From NCBI GenBank assembly GCA_963576565.1, contig OY755042.1, positions 14,855,272-14,919,271 on the forward strand: 64,000 nt of DNA, read 5' to 3'. Within the stretch, counting starts at the first letter, position 1, and each line of letters begins with the position of its first letter. The notes under the pieces are model-generated. The model had not been told where the DNA came from and ran no database searches. It worked only from the letters and a program-made list of their open reading frames with translations. Origin of the DNA: Aspidapion aeneum. Lineage: Eukaryota; Arthropoda; Insecta; Coleoptera; Brentidae. Position numbers and translations under genes: made by a program. Positions 1 through 12,900 of the stretch are shown piece by piece.

Positions 1-1600
1 TTATTTTTGGTATTCATTGATAAATACATCGAAAATCTAGAGAAAGTGATGGTTAGAAATGGTTGGTTTATGGTTGAAATGTTTCCAGCTTAGCTGAGTG
101 CAAAAGCCTTATCAAGGTAAGTGCATACCCGAAAACGTAGCGTAACTATAGCAGTCTCGAGATTAGAACCACACTTGTACCATCAAGGGGCGCTTAAATT
201 ATTGCATAGTAAATAAATGAGGTACATTTTGATGTTTGTATCTCATGGTCCCTGTCCGCGAGGGGCTGACAATTTTATTTATTTATAGGTATAGGCTAAC
301 AGGAGGCTGTATAGATTTTTATAGAGAACTATAAAACAGCACAAAACTTTGATAAGATGAAAGAATTAAATAAATACTGTAGACTGTGGCAAAAATTTGG
401 AGCAGTCGATCGCCCCTCTGCTTCAAGTTTCTACTCATACAAAGAAAAAAAACCTAGAAGTATAGTTATTTGCCATATATAAATGTGGCTATATTATAAA
501 CACCCAAACAGACCTGCAAACCATTTGATTTTTAATACATACATTACTTTTTTGGGAAAAAACAAGTTTTTAATTATTTACTTTTGTTTCAGATTTCTCC
601 CTTTTGAAGATATTTTCAGCAAGAATCAAATTTCAAAACCTGTCACCGTCTATGAGAAGATAATAAAATAAGTTGTTAACAAATTTAGTGCTACTTAAGA
701 ATTATATACGTACAGTGTCTTCATTTGAAAATGCAACTAGAGAGAGAACAATTTTACCAAATACCTAAAATATGGTAAATTTGCGCCCGCTCTGACGGCA
801 GTGATTGGCTTGTTGCGGTACCATGTACCTATGTGTATAATAAAAGTTAGAATAAAAGTATGTTAAGGGTGTTCTCAATAAGGCTCAAACGCTCGGGTAC
901 CTATTCTACAGGGTACCTTTACCTATAGAAGTGTAAAAAAACTTGCCCATAAATAATTTTCAATTATTAATATGTCTGTACCACTAACATAGATTCCAGA
1001 GAGGGCAGAAATACAGTAAATATTTATTCACAAACTCCTTAAAATCCTTCATTTCTACCTTGAAGAATAAGAAAAGTAGCTATTTTGTTACCTTATTGTA
1101 CTTAAATTATAGGTTTAAGGCCTCCTTTAACCACTATAAATACAAAATTGGCCAAAACAACTAAAAACTGTGCATAATACTTTTTAATAAGTGTAAAACG
1201 CCAAGCGATTTCCAAAAATAGATGCCAATTGGTAGGAGTTTTTAAACACGGACACCGTTTTAAAAAAATGCTCAGCGCAATCGTACGTGAATACCATTTT
1301 TGCACTTTTGATCAGGTGCTTAGCGAATTTGAAATCCTATAACGGTGAGCGTCTCAAAAACGCTATGCGTTTTTAATTACCAGAATACCTGTCCAGATCT
1401 GCGGCCACTGCGACTAGCATTTCTGACTACCCTGTCCAAAACCTCATGGGCCGTCAATGAATAACAGCACTTTCTATATGGAAGTACCCCCCCCCCCCCC
1501 CCAGAAAGAAAAGCTATCTACGTAATCGATGGCCCAGTCCGGGCCTGCTTTTAGTATTTAGTTTTTAGCACCCTTTGGTAAATAAAAAAAACTGTCTAAG
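1..1600. other. AT-rich upstream region, no gene seen
   Basis: No reading frame with recognisable protein similarity and no splice-bounded exon was seen. A poly-C run of about 18 bases lies near 1485-1502. This is the 5' flank of the first secreted-protein gene. Confidence 0.6.
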
Positions 1601-1607
1601 ATTTTAA

Positions 1608-1650
1608 TCCGTCCCTGAACATAAAAACCGCAAATTAAAACTAATTTAGT
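1608..1650 (+). promoter_or_regulatory. Putative core promoter of VWC gene copy 1
   Basis: The block tccgtccctgaacataaaaa at 1608 reappears almost unchanged upstream of copy 2 (35366). The TATA-like ACATAAAAACC at 1619-1629 is TATATAAAAA-like in copy 2. The distance to the start codon is about 140-150 bp in both copies. Conservation of this block in otherwise diverged upstream DNA suggests a shared core promoter. The transcription start itself is not visible. Confidence 0.5.
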
Positions 1651-1759
1651 TATACAATCAGTTTTTTGTTATTATTATTTATATCACGAATAAACATAAA
1701 TAAGCATCCTTTTTTAGTAGGTATGTAAAATACAAGTCAGTGAGTTTAACTTGACCGAC

Positions 1760-1805
1760 ATGAATTTTGTTCTTGTGTTATTTTGCGCTTTTGGATGTAT
1801 TCTAG
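1760..1805 (+). CDS. VWC gene copy 1, exon 1 (signal peptide)
   Basis: Fifteen codons plus one base, ATG to ...ATT CTA G, followed by donor GTTAGT. It encodes the hydrophobic signal peptide. The copy 2 exon 1 has the same length and differs at only a few bases. Confidence 0.88.
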
Positions 1806-4800
1806 GTTAGTAATATGATGTAGTAGTTTAGAAAAACAGTCCCTAAAACACAGTTTAGGGCACATTCTTAAATTGCGTAGCAAAAAACATTAAGGATTTT
1901 TAACTAACTTCCCCCTTCGTATGCATTTTCAAGAAGAAGTACGTAATAGAATCATTGAGTGTAACGCAAGGCTAAACCCCTTTTTAGCGTTACGTAATTT
2001 AAGAATAGACAGGTTTTATTCCAATAAGTCCCTAATGATCCCAAAACTACAATTTGTAAACACAGAAATCCCAAAAAACGGGCGGGATCTTTAAGGCCGC
2101 ATAGCCGCGCGCTACCCCTAAAAAAATACAAGAGAATAAAATCCTAGTTATAAATATATTGCCTTGGTATAGCATAAAGCCTTCGAACATTAAACCAGTC
2201 AATTTTCTAAGCATTAATCCAAATACCTTAGAGCATTTATAGGGTAGTTTCACGGGATTTTAGTTGGGGGCCTACGAATGAAATAAGGAGGTACTAATTA
2301 CATTGTATACCTGATATTTAAAAAAAAAATTGGAGGGGTCATACGATTTGATTTCGACCTGTACTTATTTAAATGCGCGCCACTGAAATATGGAAAACTG
2401 TGACTTTTTGTAGTTTTTTTGCTATAAATAAAAATAAAAATATTAGCTTTATTTTATTGAAACAAAATCCTTTTAAGAATTTTATCAATTTTTGACATAT
2501 AGTTTGCGTCACATATCTACAGAGTATCTCAAAATAATTATAGAAGAAATACAGGACTAAACGGACTCTTTTTGCAATAAAGAAAACTATTATCGGATTT
2601 TTATTTTTATTTGTCGATAAGTTATAACAAAAAAACTACAAAAAGTTATATTTTTTTATATTTCAGTGGCGCGCATTTAAATAATTATAGCTCGAAAACG
2701 AAAACCTATGACCCCCAATTTTTTTTGGAAAAAATATCAGGAAGGTTTGGCCTTCGACATATTTCAAAGTGAGCTCATCTTGTCTGCATTTTCGCGTACC
2801 GTGATGAAATTTGGCAGAGGTAGTAGACACATAAAGATGCCATTTCAGAAGTGGTGCTCCGATGGAACTCAATTCCGCGACAAAATACAGGGGTGTACTT
2901 GAGATGAGACAGGAAAAATTGCTAAATTAAATGCGAAACTTATTTCGCGTACAATTTTTTATTTCTTTTACTTTATAACTATGTATATACAGGGTGTCCC
3001 AGAACTAATGGTACATGGTTAAACTGTATATTCTTTGAGTCAAAATATTACGATTTAGCCATACTTACCTTAGTCCAAAAGTTCGTATTAACCGAGATAC
3101 AGGGTGTTAAACTTTATTTTTTCAATTCGATTTTCTTTAATAACTTCTTTAATAATTAATATTTTGGCAAAAACTAACCAGCGTGTAAGTTTTTTTAAAA
3201 TTGGTAAGACGATTCCGTTGAAAATTTTGATGTACAATGTACAGGGTGTTCCTTGGAACACTACGATTGCATAAAAATCAGTGTATTTTTCTTGTGCCTC
3301 GGTGTATACCAGTTTTTATGTAAAATAATGGTTTTCCCATCCTTTTTATATAAAAAAGTTATACTGTTTCAAAGTCGCTCAGAGCAATTGCATGTGAGTG
3401 ATATGCCTATTTTATGTCTGATACTTTCTTCAATTCTTTCTACTAATTAAAAATTTTGCACAAAAAATTGGGTTTTTGGGCATGGACGATTTAATTTTGG
3501 TAAAAATACTAAAATATACAAGGTGTTCTCTAAGTCGGTACCGTTACATTAAAATAGGTCTAACTTTTTTGTTCCTCGGTGTATACAAGATTCTATTAAA
3601 AACATTATTTTTTATATTTTTTTAAGTAAAAATGTTATAGCATTTAGATGTCGCTTAGAGCAACGGTTTTCAAGATAGTTGAATCAGAAGTTTTTATTGT
3701 ATGCGTAAAGGATTTGTGATTAAATTCTTACCTACTTCATACATATTAGCTATAATCAAAACTTTTTTATAGCATTCTCAGATTGGATTTTTTCTTAAGA
3801 AATATTAAGTTAAAAAATATAGTGTGTTAAAACAATAATTGTAAGTTATTGTCCGTTATTGCAACAGTGTAGGGGTATATTTTTGATGAGGAACAAAAAC
3901 CTCTTCGTATTAGTTTTTTTTTAAATAAGTAAGTACGTATACTTTATTAATGCAAGTATTTTTTTATTGTTTTGAAAGAAAATTTTAATTAATAATGAAA
4001 TTAATATTTTATTATTTATTAAAAAAAATATAAAATTTCTTAAGCATGGCGCTCTCAGCAACTAAGTTAAAATTTTAAAATTGACAAATAGTAAATCAAA
4101 CTTAAAATTGTTTATTATAGTAGGCTTTGAAAATTAAAAAACAATAGAATCCAATAAAGTTGCTGTCAGCGTCTATTCTGTCAAGCTTTCTTAAAATTAC
4201 AGAACTGTTTTTTCAAATTTTTCAACGGAATCGTCTTGCAAATTTCACAAAAACCTACATGCTGGTTAGTTTTTGCAAAAATATTAATTAGTAGAAATTA
4301 TATCACATGCAATAAAAACTTTAAATGCAAAAATCTCAAAAACCGTTGCTCTGAGCCACTTTAAAACAGTATAAACTTTTTTACATAAAAAGGATGGGAA
4401 ATCCATTATTTTACATAAAAACTGGTATACACCGAGGCACAAAAAAAATACTCAGGTTTTTTATAACATAGATGAATTTTTTAACCATGAATTTTAACTT
4501 AAACTTTATTAGACACTGTAATTGTTAACCTGATATATTCTATTCTTAAGTTGTCCTAGGTATATTTGTGTGACCCAGCTTACTGTTTTATTATTTAGTT
4601 TTATTTTAAAAAATTTTTAACTGTTTATGTGTATTACTTAGTTTGGGCATTTTAATTTTTAAGAAATTAAAAAAAAAATCTTTCCAAGCAGCTTTTTAGA
4701 GCTTCTTTTGTACCTCTATTTTGTACAAGTTGGAAATAAATACTACTACTACTACATACATGCTTTTTTTCAATAATAGCCAATTGGTGAGGATTATCCA

Positions 4801-7800
4801 GGATTCTGGCTGGCAGAAAAATCTAATATAAATAAGCTTATTTTTCTTTCAGCCGAGAACTGCAATAAACTAGGAGTATATATGTATGAGGATCTTAAGT
4901 GCAATCCGGTGAAGCAAGCTGATCAGAAATGTCCAGAAAAATTTACTTGTGATCTTTTACAAACCAAGGCTACAGGAGATTGCCTTTTTCAAGGCAGATG
5001 GTTTAAAGACTCTGAGTCTGTTGACAGTAATCTAACTGATCCTTCGTGTAATGTTGGATGTTATTGCAACAGGTATATCATAGTTAGACAGAAAAAACAA
5101 AATGTATAGTGTACAATTTTCAACTGATGAACGAAAAAGTTCATTGATTGATTGATTTGTTTGATTCAATGTACACGAACATCAATAAAATGAACACGTT
5201 AATGATTTATTAATTTTTACATTGAATCAATGTGTTTTGTATTTGGTTAGCTCAAAATTAATGAACAAATTCATTGATAATACGTACCGTTTTTGTTCTG
5301 CGTAGGGCATTGTTGTATGCTTATTTAGCTCTAGTGTTACAAAATTGACATGGATGGCTACAATACAATTTAGTCAGGTTTGGTCGTTTTTAGTTCCAGC
5401 ATGCCTATTTCTGATACAATATTATGTGGTAGGTCAAAATTTTCATAAAAAATCGGAGAATACGAATTTCTATGGTGGAGATCTGGCAAATGGTTTAGAA
5501 CCAATACAAATATCAAAATGAAAGGTTCTTACTAATTTGGAAATATTTTTTTTAACTTTGCTATCCCAGCCAAGCTTCTTTATGTACGATTTAGCACTGT
5601 GCCTAAGACTCATTTGCAGCCGTAATAGCCAAGTTTAGAAAAACTAGTTAGAACCTTTTATTCTGAAATTTGTATTTTAGAACTTGGCTTTACCTTTATC
5701 TTAATTTTTTTTTACGGAATACCACTTTCGCGTACTTGGCTTTTTTTTTACATCAAATGTTTTTGTTATGATTTTTTTAAAAGGATTTGCATAATATTTA
5801 AGTTTTAAAGTAGTAAAATATGCGGAATATTGTTGAAAACTTTTGCAATGCCTTATTAAAAATTTGGAGGTTTTTTTTTATATTTTCCTATGGTTTTATC
5901 ATAGTTTCTATTAGCCTTGTAAAGCTCAGCTCTCTAGTGTTATAGGGGAGGAAACTAAATTAAAATGTTGGTGTTTTTAAATTTTTTCCTATAGTTTTAT
6001 CATAGTTCCTATTAGTCTTCCAAAGCTCAGCTCTCTAGGGTTTCTGGAAGTGGAGAATGTTACTTTTACATAACTTTACATTTATAGGGAAGGGAAATTA
6101 ATAAAAATTTGAGGTTTTTTATTTTCTGTTATAGTTTTATCATAGTTCCTATCGACCTTCCAAAGCTTAGCTCTCTAGCGTTTCTAGAAGTAGGCAATGT
6201 TACTTTTACATAACTTTACATTTATAGGGGAGGAAATTTGGGTTTTTTTAAATATTTTCCTATGGTTTTATCATAATTTCTGTCAGCCTTCTAAAGCTCA
6301 GCTCTCTAGTGTTCCTGGAAGTCGGCAATGGTAATATTACATAACTTTACATTTATAGGGGAAGAAAGTAAATAAAAAATGTTGGTGTTTTTAAATTTTT
6401 TCCTATAGGTTTATCATATTTCCTATCAGTCTCCCAAAAGTCAGCTCTCTAGCGCCTCTGGAAGTGGGCAATGTTACTTTTATATAACTTTACATGTATG
6501 GGGGAGGGGAGAGAATTATAATTATGGGGTTTTTTGATTTTTTCCAAGGGTTTGGTCACAATTTCTATTTTGTAGCATGTCTGGAAGTACAGTAGAATTT
6601 TGAAGACATGAGTGAGTGTATGAGTGAGTGGCAATTTCGGTTCGGTTCGGTTCGGTTCGGTTTTTTGAAATTTAGTAACTACTTTATGGAAGTTCATGAA
6701 ACTTGGAGGGATTGTTAACTCTATAGAGATCTACGACTGTGTAAAGTTTGAGTTTCATAGCTTATTCCGAAGGAGAGTTTTAGATAGGTCAAATATGGGC
6801 TGAAATGTTTCAAGGAAAGATGGTACAGCGGTTTCCGCGCGAACTTGACGGAACACTGCCGTGCCCTTAGATATTAGAAAGCCAATAGGTTACGTTATAA
6901 TTATGGTTATTTTCCAATGTGGGCTTAAGGATTTTAATAATTTCCGCTTTAGATTTTAGAATTTAATAGAGATCAAACGAATCAAATAAACAAAGTCACA
7001 GCCTCCTTTATATCAAGCCTAATTCTACTTTGTATTTCAAAGAGGGATCGGGCTTGTTAGTTTGAGGGGGCTGTGACACAGTTTAATAACTATCAACCAA
7101 ATGTGACTGACAGAGTGTCAGGAAAATCTATTTTCCGGTCCCTGCCCTGTAAAGTTACACTTTCCGTAAAAAAAATTGAGCTTGTTTTCCATTCGGTTTA
7201 AAAAAACAATGTTTTGCAATCAATTTACAGACAATTGTTTTTAAGGTGGTTTCAGATTAATCTCAATCGATCATGCAGTCATAATGAGAAGTTCAAAGTT
7301 TTCGTTTCGTTTTACAAGTTTTTAGTGATTTTTCATATCTTTTCCTCATTTAAAAAACAAGTTGTTTCTGACTAAAAGATAAGGACAAAACTGTCGAAAA
7401 TAGAAGATGGCGACGTGTTTTTGACCATGTTTTTTAGAGGGAGATATGTGTCTTATTACCTTATTTGTTTAACAGAATCATTAAATACTAACCCTAGCTG
7501 CATATTACTAATACCTACTTGGTATCCTAGTCACAAAAATATTATATCTAAATTTGCTTTATTTGACTTTTTCAGTGGAGAATTTAGCTGCGCTGCCCTG
7601 GATTGTCCTGGCGAATCTTTTAAACAAGGATGTTATCCGAAAAACGTGTTGGGTAGTTGCTGTCCTGAGGGACAAGTTTGTCGTAAGTTGTCTTATACAT
7701 TCGCTATTTGTCATGTGCGCGTGACAAAGTCATTCGTTACATGTTTTCAATCGATACCAAAAGGCTAATTGCTGCAGTAATAATTATAAACCGTACACTT

Positions 7801-9896
7801 ATTCATTCATATTTTAAACATGTAGGTTGATAAGTCGTGATGACCCAAAAAGTTGCTGATATTAAAATTAACAAGGCAGAAATGTTGTCGTCCCGTCAAT
7901 TTATGTTGGTAGGATCCAGAAAGTCTGGAAAAAAACCAAATGTCAAAGCCATTACCAAATAAAGTAGGGGGAATGGGACAATTCGCCTCGGCCGTTTCGC
8001 CTGGAGGACATTTTACCCCGAGGATTTTTGTTAAAAGTGTGGGTTTTTTTAACTTGTTTCTCTTTTTATTACTTTTTAAAATTATTTGGCATTCTTATGT
8101 ATCGGTTTGTTAACGAAATATTTTTCTCTCATCCTCGCTTTTCTTTATATAATACTAAAATTTTATTTCAGCTTCAGAGACGCATTTCGAATGTGAGGTT
8201 GACGGCAAAAAGTATAAGTTGGGTCAAGTTTTTGAATCGGGTTGCCTATCATGTGTTTGCCATGAAGGGTTTACTGGGCAGCTTAATGAGAAGACATGTC
8301 AGCCGCGTAGTTGTGCTGTCCAAATCCGTAACACAGACAGCATTAGAAAGAAGTGTGCTCCTGGCTATCTGGAACCTAAAGGAGACCATTTGTGCTGTCC
8401 CCTAACGTGGATTTGCCGTAAGTATTCACAATGATCCATATAGAGCCCGATTCATATACGCCAGTCTTAAAATCGTATTGCCCTCAATTTTTAGGTAATA
8501 ATTAAATTAATTGACCTAATAGAAATCATTAATAAAGTATATGGCCGGGAGAGTTTACTAATAATAGAATATCGAACTAGCTTGAGTTCAGTTATCTTTT
8601 AGAATGAATAAAAGCGTTTTCTTAGTTTTATGAATCTTGATATTTTTTTTAATTAATGACAACTTCTCTAATTATTGACAACATCAAAATCCTAACATAC
8701 AAGCATTTCTCTTAACACTCCTCCTCGATTTACAATGTTTACATAAAAATCGCTAAATGAGTTATGCTAATTCATGCCTAGAGTAGAAAATACATATTTT
8801 ATCCCTAAGATAAACAAATATCCCTTTACCTAAAGATTTCGTCAAAATGTCAGCCAAATTTTGGTCTGTTGAAACATATTCAATACAAATATCCTTTCGT
8901 AATACCAAATCTTTTAAATAATGATGTTTTATATCGATATGTTTAGATCTTTTCGAATTTTCATTACTCTTTGACATCATAATTGAACTTTTGTTATCAC
9001 AGTATAAAACAATTTCAATATTCTGGCGAAAATCTTTTAAAACTCCCTTTAAATCTATAAAGTCTTGAGCAGAAGTAGCACCGGCTACGTACTCAGCTTC
9101 GGCTGAAGACAATGCAACACAATTTTGTTTTTTCGAAAACCATAAAATTGGAGTTTCTCCATACAAAATTATGCAACCACTAACGCTTTTTCTTTCCTTT
9201 TTATCAGTACCCCAGTCAGAGTCTGAATATTCTTTTAATTTTAAATCTGTAATATTATTTTTACGATAAGTTAATCCCATTCCTTCTGTTCCTTGTAAAT
9301 ATCTCAAAATTCTTTTTCCTCCATTCCATGTTTCATTTGTTGGACAATCTAAAAATCTACTAAGATAAGAAACGGCATAACTAATATCCGGTCTACTCGT
9401 TGTACTTAAATACATTAATCCTCCTATAAGTTTTCGATATGGTATGTCTTACAATATTTTGCTTTGTTCATTATACTGAAATCCGTTTTCCATTGGTGTT
9501 GCTTTAGGATTACAATTTTCCATTTTAAAACTTACTAACAACTTTTCTATGAATTTAATCTAGTCTGATCAATCTTTAGCATAGTTTCAGTCCTTGTAAT
9601 ATGCATTCCCAAATAATTTTTAATTTATCCTAAATCCTTGGCCTTAAATTCGTTTTGTAAAAGCTTTATAACTTCAACTATGTCTGTTTCATTTCCAACT
9701 AATAATATGTCATCAACATAAATTAATATCCAATTCTTTCCATTGCAATATAAGCAGCAATCATATTTTGATCTTTCAAAATTATTCTTTAAAGCAAAAT
9801 CATTAAATGTATCATTCCAAACTTTGGGTGAGTCTTTTAATCCATAAAGTGCTCGATTTAATTTTAGTATTTGTTTGTTACATTTCAACCCTTCTG

Positions 9897-9965
<69 letters not shown>

Positions 9966-12900
9966 AACCTCACTTTCCAAAATTCCATTAAGAAAAGCAG
10001 TAGGAATATCCATTTGTCTTATACTCCAGTCATTTTGCAAAGTTATAGATAAAAGTAATCTTATTGTAAGTCCGTGCAACTGGTGAGTACAATGACTGAA
10101 ATGGATCCTCCTCCTTTAACTGAAAACCTTTTGCTACAATTCTAGCGTTTTTAGTTCCACTCATTTTGTTTGAATTGCTTTTTATCTGGTAATTCTGTCT
10201 CTGTCCATATATTTAGTTTCTTTAGTGCATCCAGTTCCTTTTTAATTGCGTCTTCCCACTCACTGTCTTTAATTGCTTCCTTATACTCTGTAGGATCCTC
10301 TTCATTTGCTCATATCAAACAATAAGCCATATATTTTTCATAGTCACTTAAATATTTTGTTTTTTTAAGTATCCTTCCTTGACTTGACTTGACGTTTCTG
10401 TTCTCTCATCGGTTCTCTCTGTATTTTCATAACTGCTTTCTAAACTGTTACTTTCTTTGTCTTCGTTAATATTCTCTTCTTCTTCTTCGTGAACGTCGTC
10501 TCTCATCTCAATTATTTTTTCTTGTAAATTATCTTCTTGTACATCATTTTCATCTTCTCTTTCAGTTTGAATTATAATTATTTCTTTTTTTTATCCTCTG
10601 TAATCTTTTTCTTTATTTCTTCATAATTAGTTTGTCTTTCATTAAATTTTACATCTCCTGAACAAATAATCTCTTTATTTTCATAATACCACAGTCTATA
10701 TCCTGATCCAGTATATCCTACATGTATACATGGTTGTGCTCTCCGTTCTAATTTATTTTATCTTGGCAATATTACTGCCCAAGCTTGGCTTCCAAAAATT
10801 CTTAATTTTGATAAATCATTCTTACCATACCTCCTTGTTGCTGGCGTTTCTCCCCTGTTGGACATCTGCTAATTTCATAAGCCGAACATAAAACAGCCTC
10901 ACCCCATAATTCTCTTGGTAAGTTCGTTTCTGCAAATTTGACTCTCACTTGGTCCATAATAGTTCTGTTCATTCTTTCTGACACACCATTTTCTTGTGGC
11001 GTATATGGTATCGTGTACTCTCAATACCTTTATGCCTACAAAAATTTTTAAAATTATTGGAAATAAATTCGCCACCATTATCTACCCTGATTCTTTGTGT
11101 TTTTGATCCATGTTGTGTTTTTATTAACTTAATAAAATCAATTATATTTTCTTCAGCCTCACTTTTATTCTTTAATAAATTAACAATCAAAAAATGAGAA
11201 TAATCGTCAATCAAAACTTGAAAATATCTATAACCTTCTTTAGTTGGTGTTTTTGAAGGACCCATAATATCAGAATGAATCAACTGACCAATTTTGGTAG
11301 TTCGTTTTTCTTGTCTTAAAAATGGTTTCCTAGTGCTTTTACCCTCAGCACATGTACCACAAATTTCCCCATCAAAAGACAAACCTAACTGATTTAAGCT
11401 TTTCCTATTTATGTGACCTAACCTCATGTGCCATAAATTTTTATCAACAATTTTATCTACACGCAAATTAGACTCATTTTGACAATTATCATTTTTAAAA
11501 TCAAGTTCTAATAAGAATAATCCATTTACTGAGTTACAATAGAAATATGCTCCATTTTTTGGATAAAATCGCCTAATAAAAGTAACCTTAAAATTCTCTT
11601 TTAATAATTTAGATACAGAAATCAAATTATGCGTCATACCTGATACAATTAAAGCATCTATTTTGATATTTTTACCCTGACATATTCCTCTCAGTATTCC
11701 TTGTTGTTTTGCATACAATTCTTGATTTATCTTTTGCTGTTAAAATTTTCACTGTATCAATTTCTCTAATATCGGACATATATTCTTTCATTTCTCCCAT
11801 CACCATATGCTCTGTGCATCCAGAATCCAAAACAAAATAATGCAATTTCCCATTTACTTTTGCTCGTAAATTCTTCTTCAGTTGTTAAATTAGCTTGTCT
11901 TGTTCTTGCATTAAAGCGTCCTCGTGATCTTCCTTTTTTACCTATAAAATATCCTCGACCTCACTTATACTCTTGTTTTTGGGACAATCTCTGTAAAAAT
12001 GATCTCCGTTACATCCATAGCATTTGGTATTCTGATCGTATTTGTTTGTGTAAAAAGCTGAACTATCTACTGGATATTTTTCTCTTTTATTGTCCTTTAA
12101 TTTTAATTCAGCATCAAGTAATCTGCTTTTTACAAATTCCATTGTTATACCTGTTGTTTGGGTTTCAATAGCTGCTATTATATTATCATATTTTTTCGAC
12201 ATTGTAAGAGATAGGATATTTTGTCGCTTTTATCTAAATTAGCTCCAGCTCCTTCAAGTTCTCGTAATAGGGACTCAACATTCATGAAATGATCCTGTAA
12301 TTTACTTGTGCATTTTAATTTGAACAATCGCTTCATAATATGCAGCTTCATTAACGGACTTTTTCTTTCAAATATATTCTCTAAAGATTTAAGCATATCT
12401 TGTCCAGTTTTCGCATTTTTAATGTATTCCAAATGCTTGTCGGTTATACACTGAACAATAATACATCTTACCCGTGCATCATTTTTATCATATTTTGCCT
12501 TTTCATCGGCAGATAAACGATGATATTCATCTTTAGTTAAATTTAGAACGTCTTTAATACCTTCCTTTTCCAGAATTATCTCTACTCTAAATTTCCAATT
12601 ACTGTAGTTGCTGTTGGTTAGCTGAGGAATTGGGACAACAGTAAATGTGCTCATTTTATATAAAATCAATGTTCAAATCCCTTTACTTTCAGTACTTTCA
12701 CACCTATAAAGTTTTCACTTTTTCTTCTTCTTCTGGGCCCTTAACCTATTAAAGTATATGGCCGGGAGAGTTTACTAATAATAGAATATAGAACTAGCTT
12801 GAGTTCAGTTATCTTTTAGGATGAATAAAAGCGTTTTCTTAGTTTTATGACTCTTGACATATTTTTTTATTAATGACAACTTTTCTAATTATTGACAACA

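Noticed and set aside
7415..7768. 117-codon open frame around VWC exon 3
   Set aside because: Only 7576-7682 is coding; the flanks are intron with splice sites at both borders and have no counterpart in copy 2.
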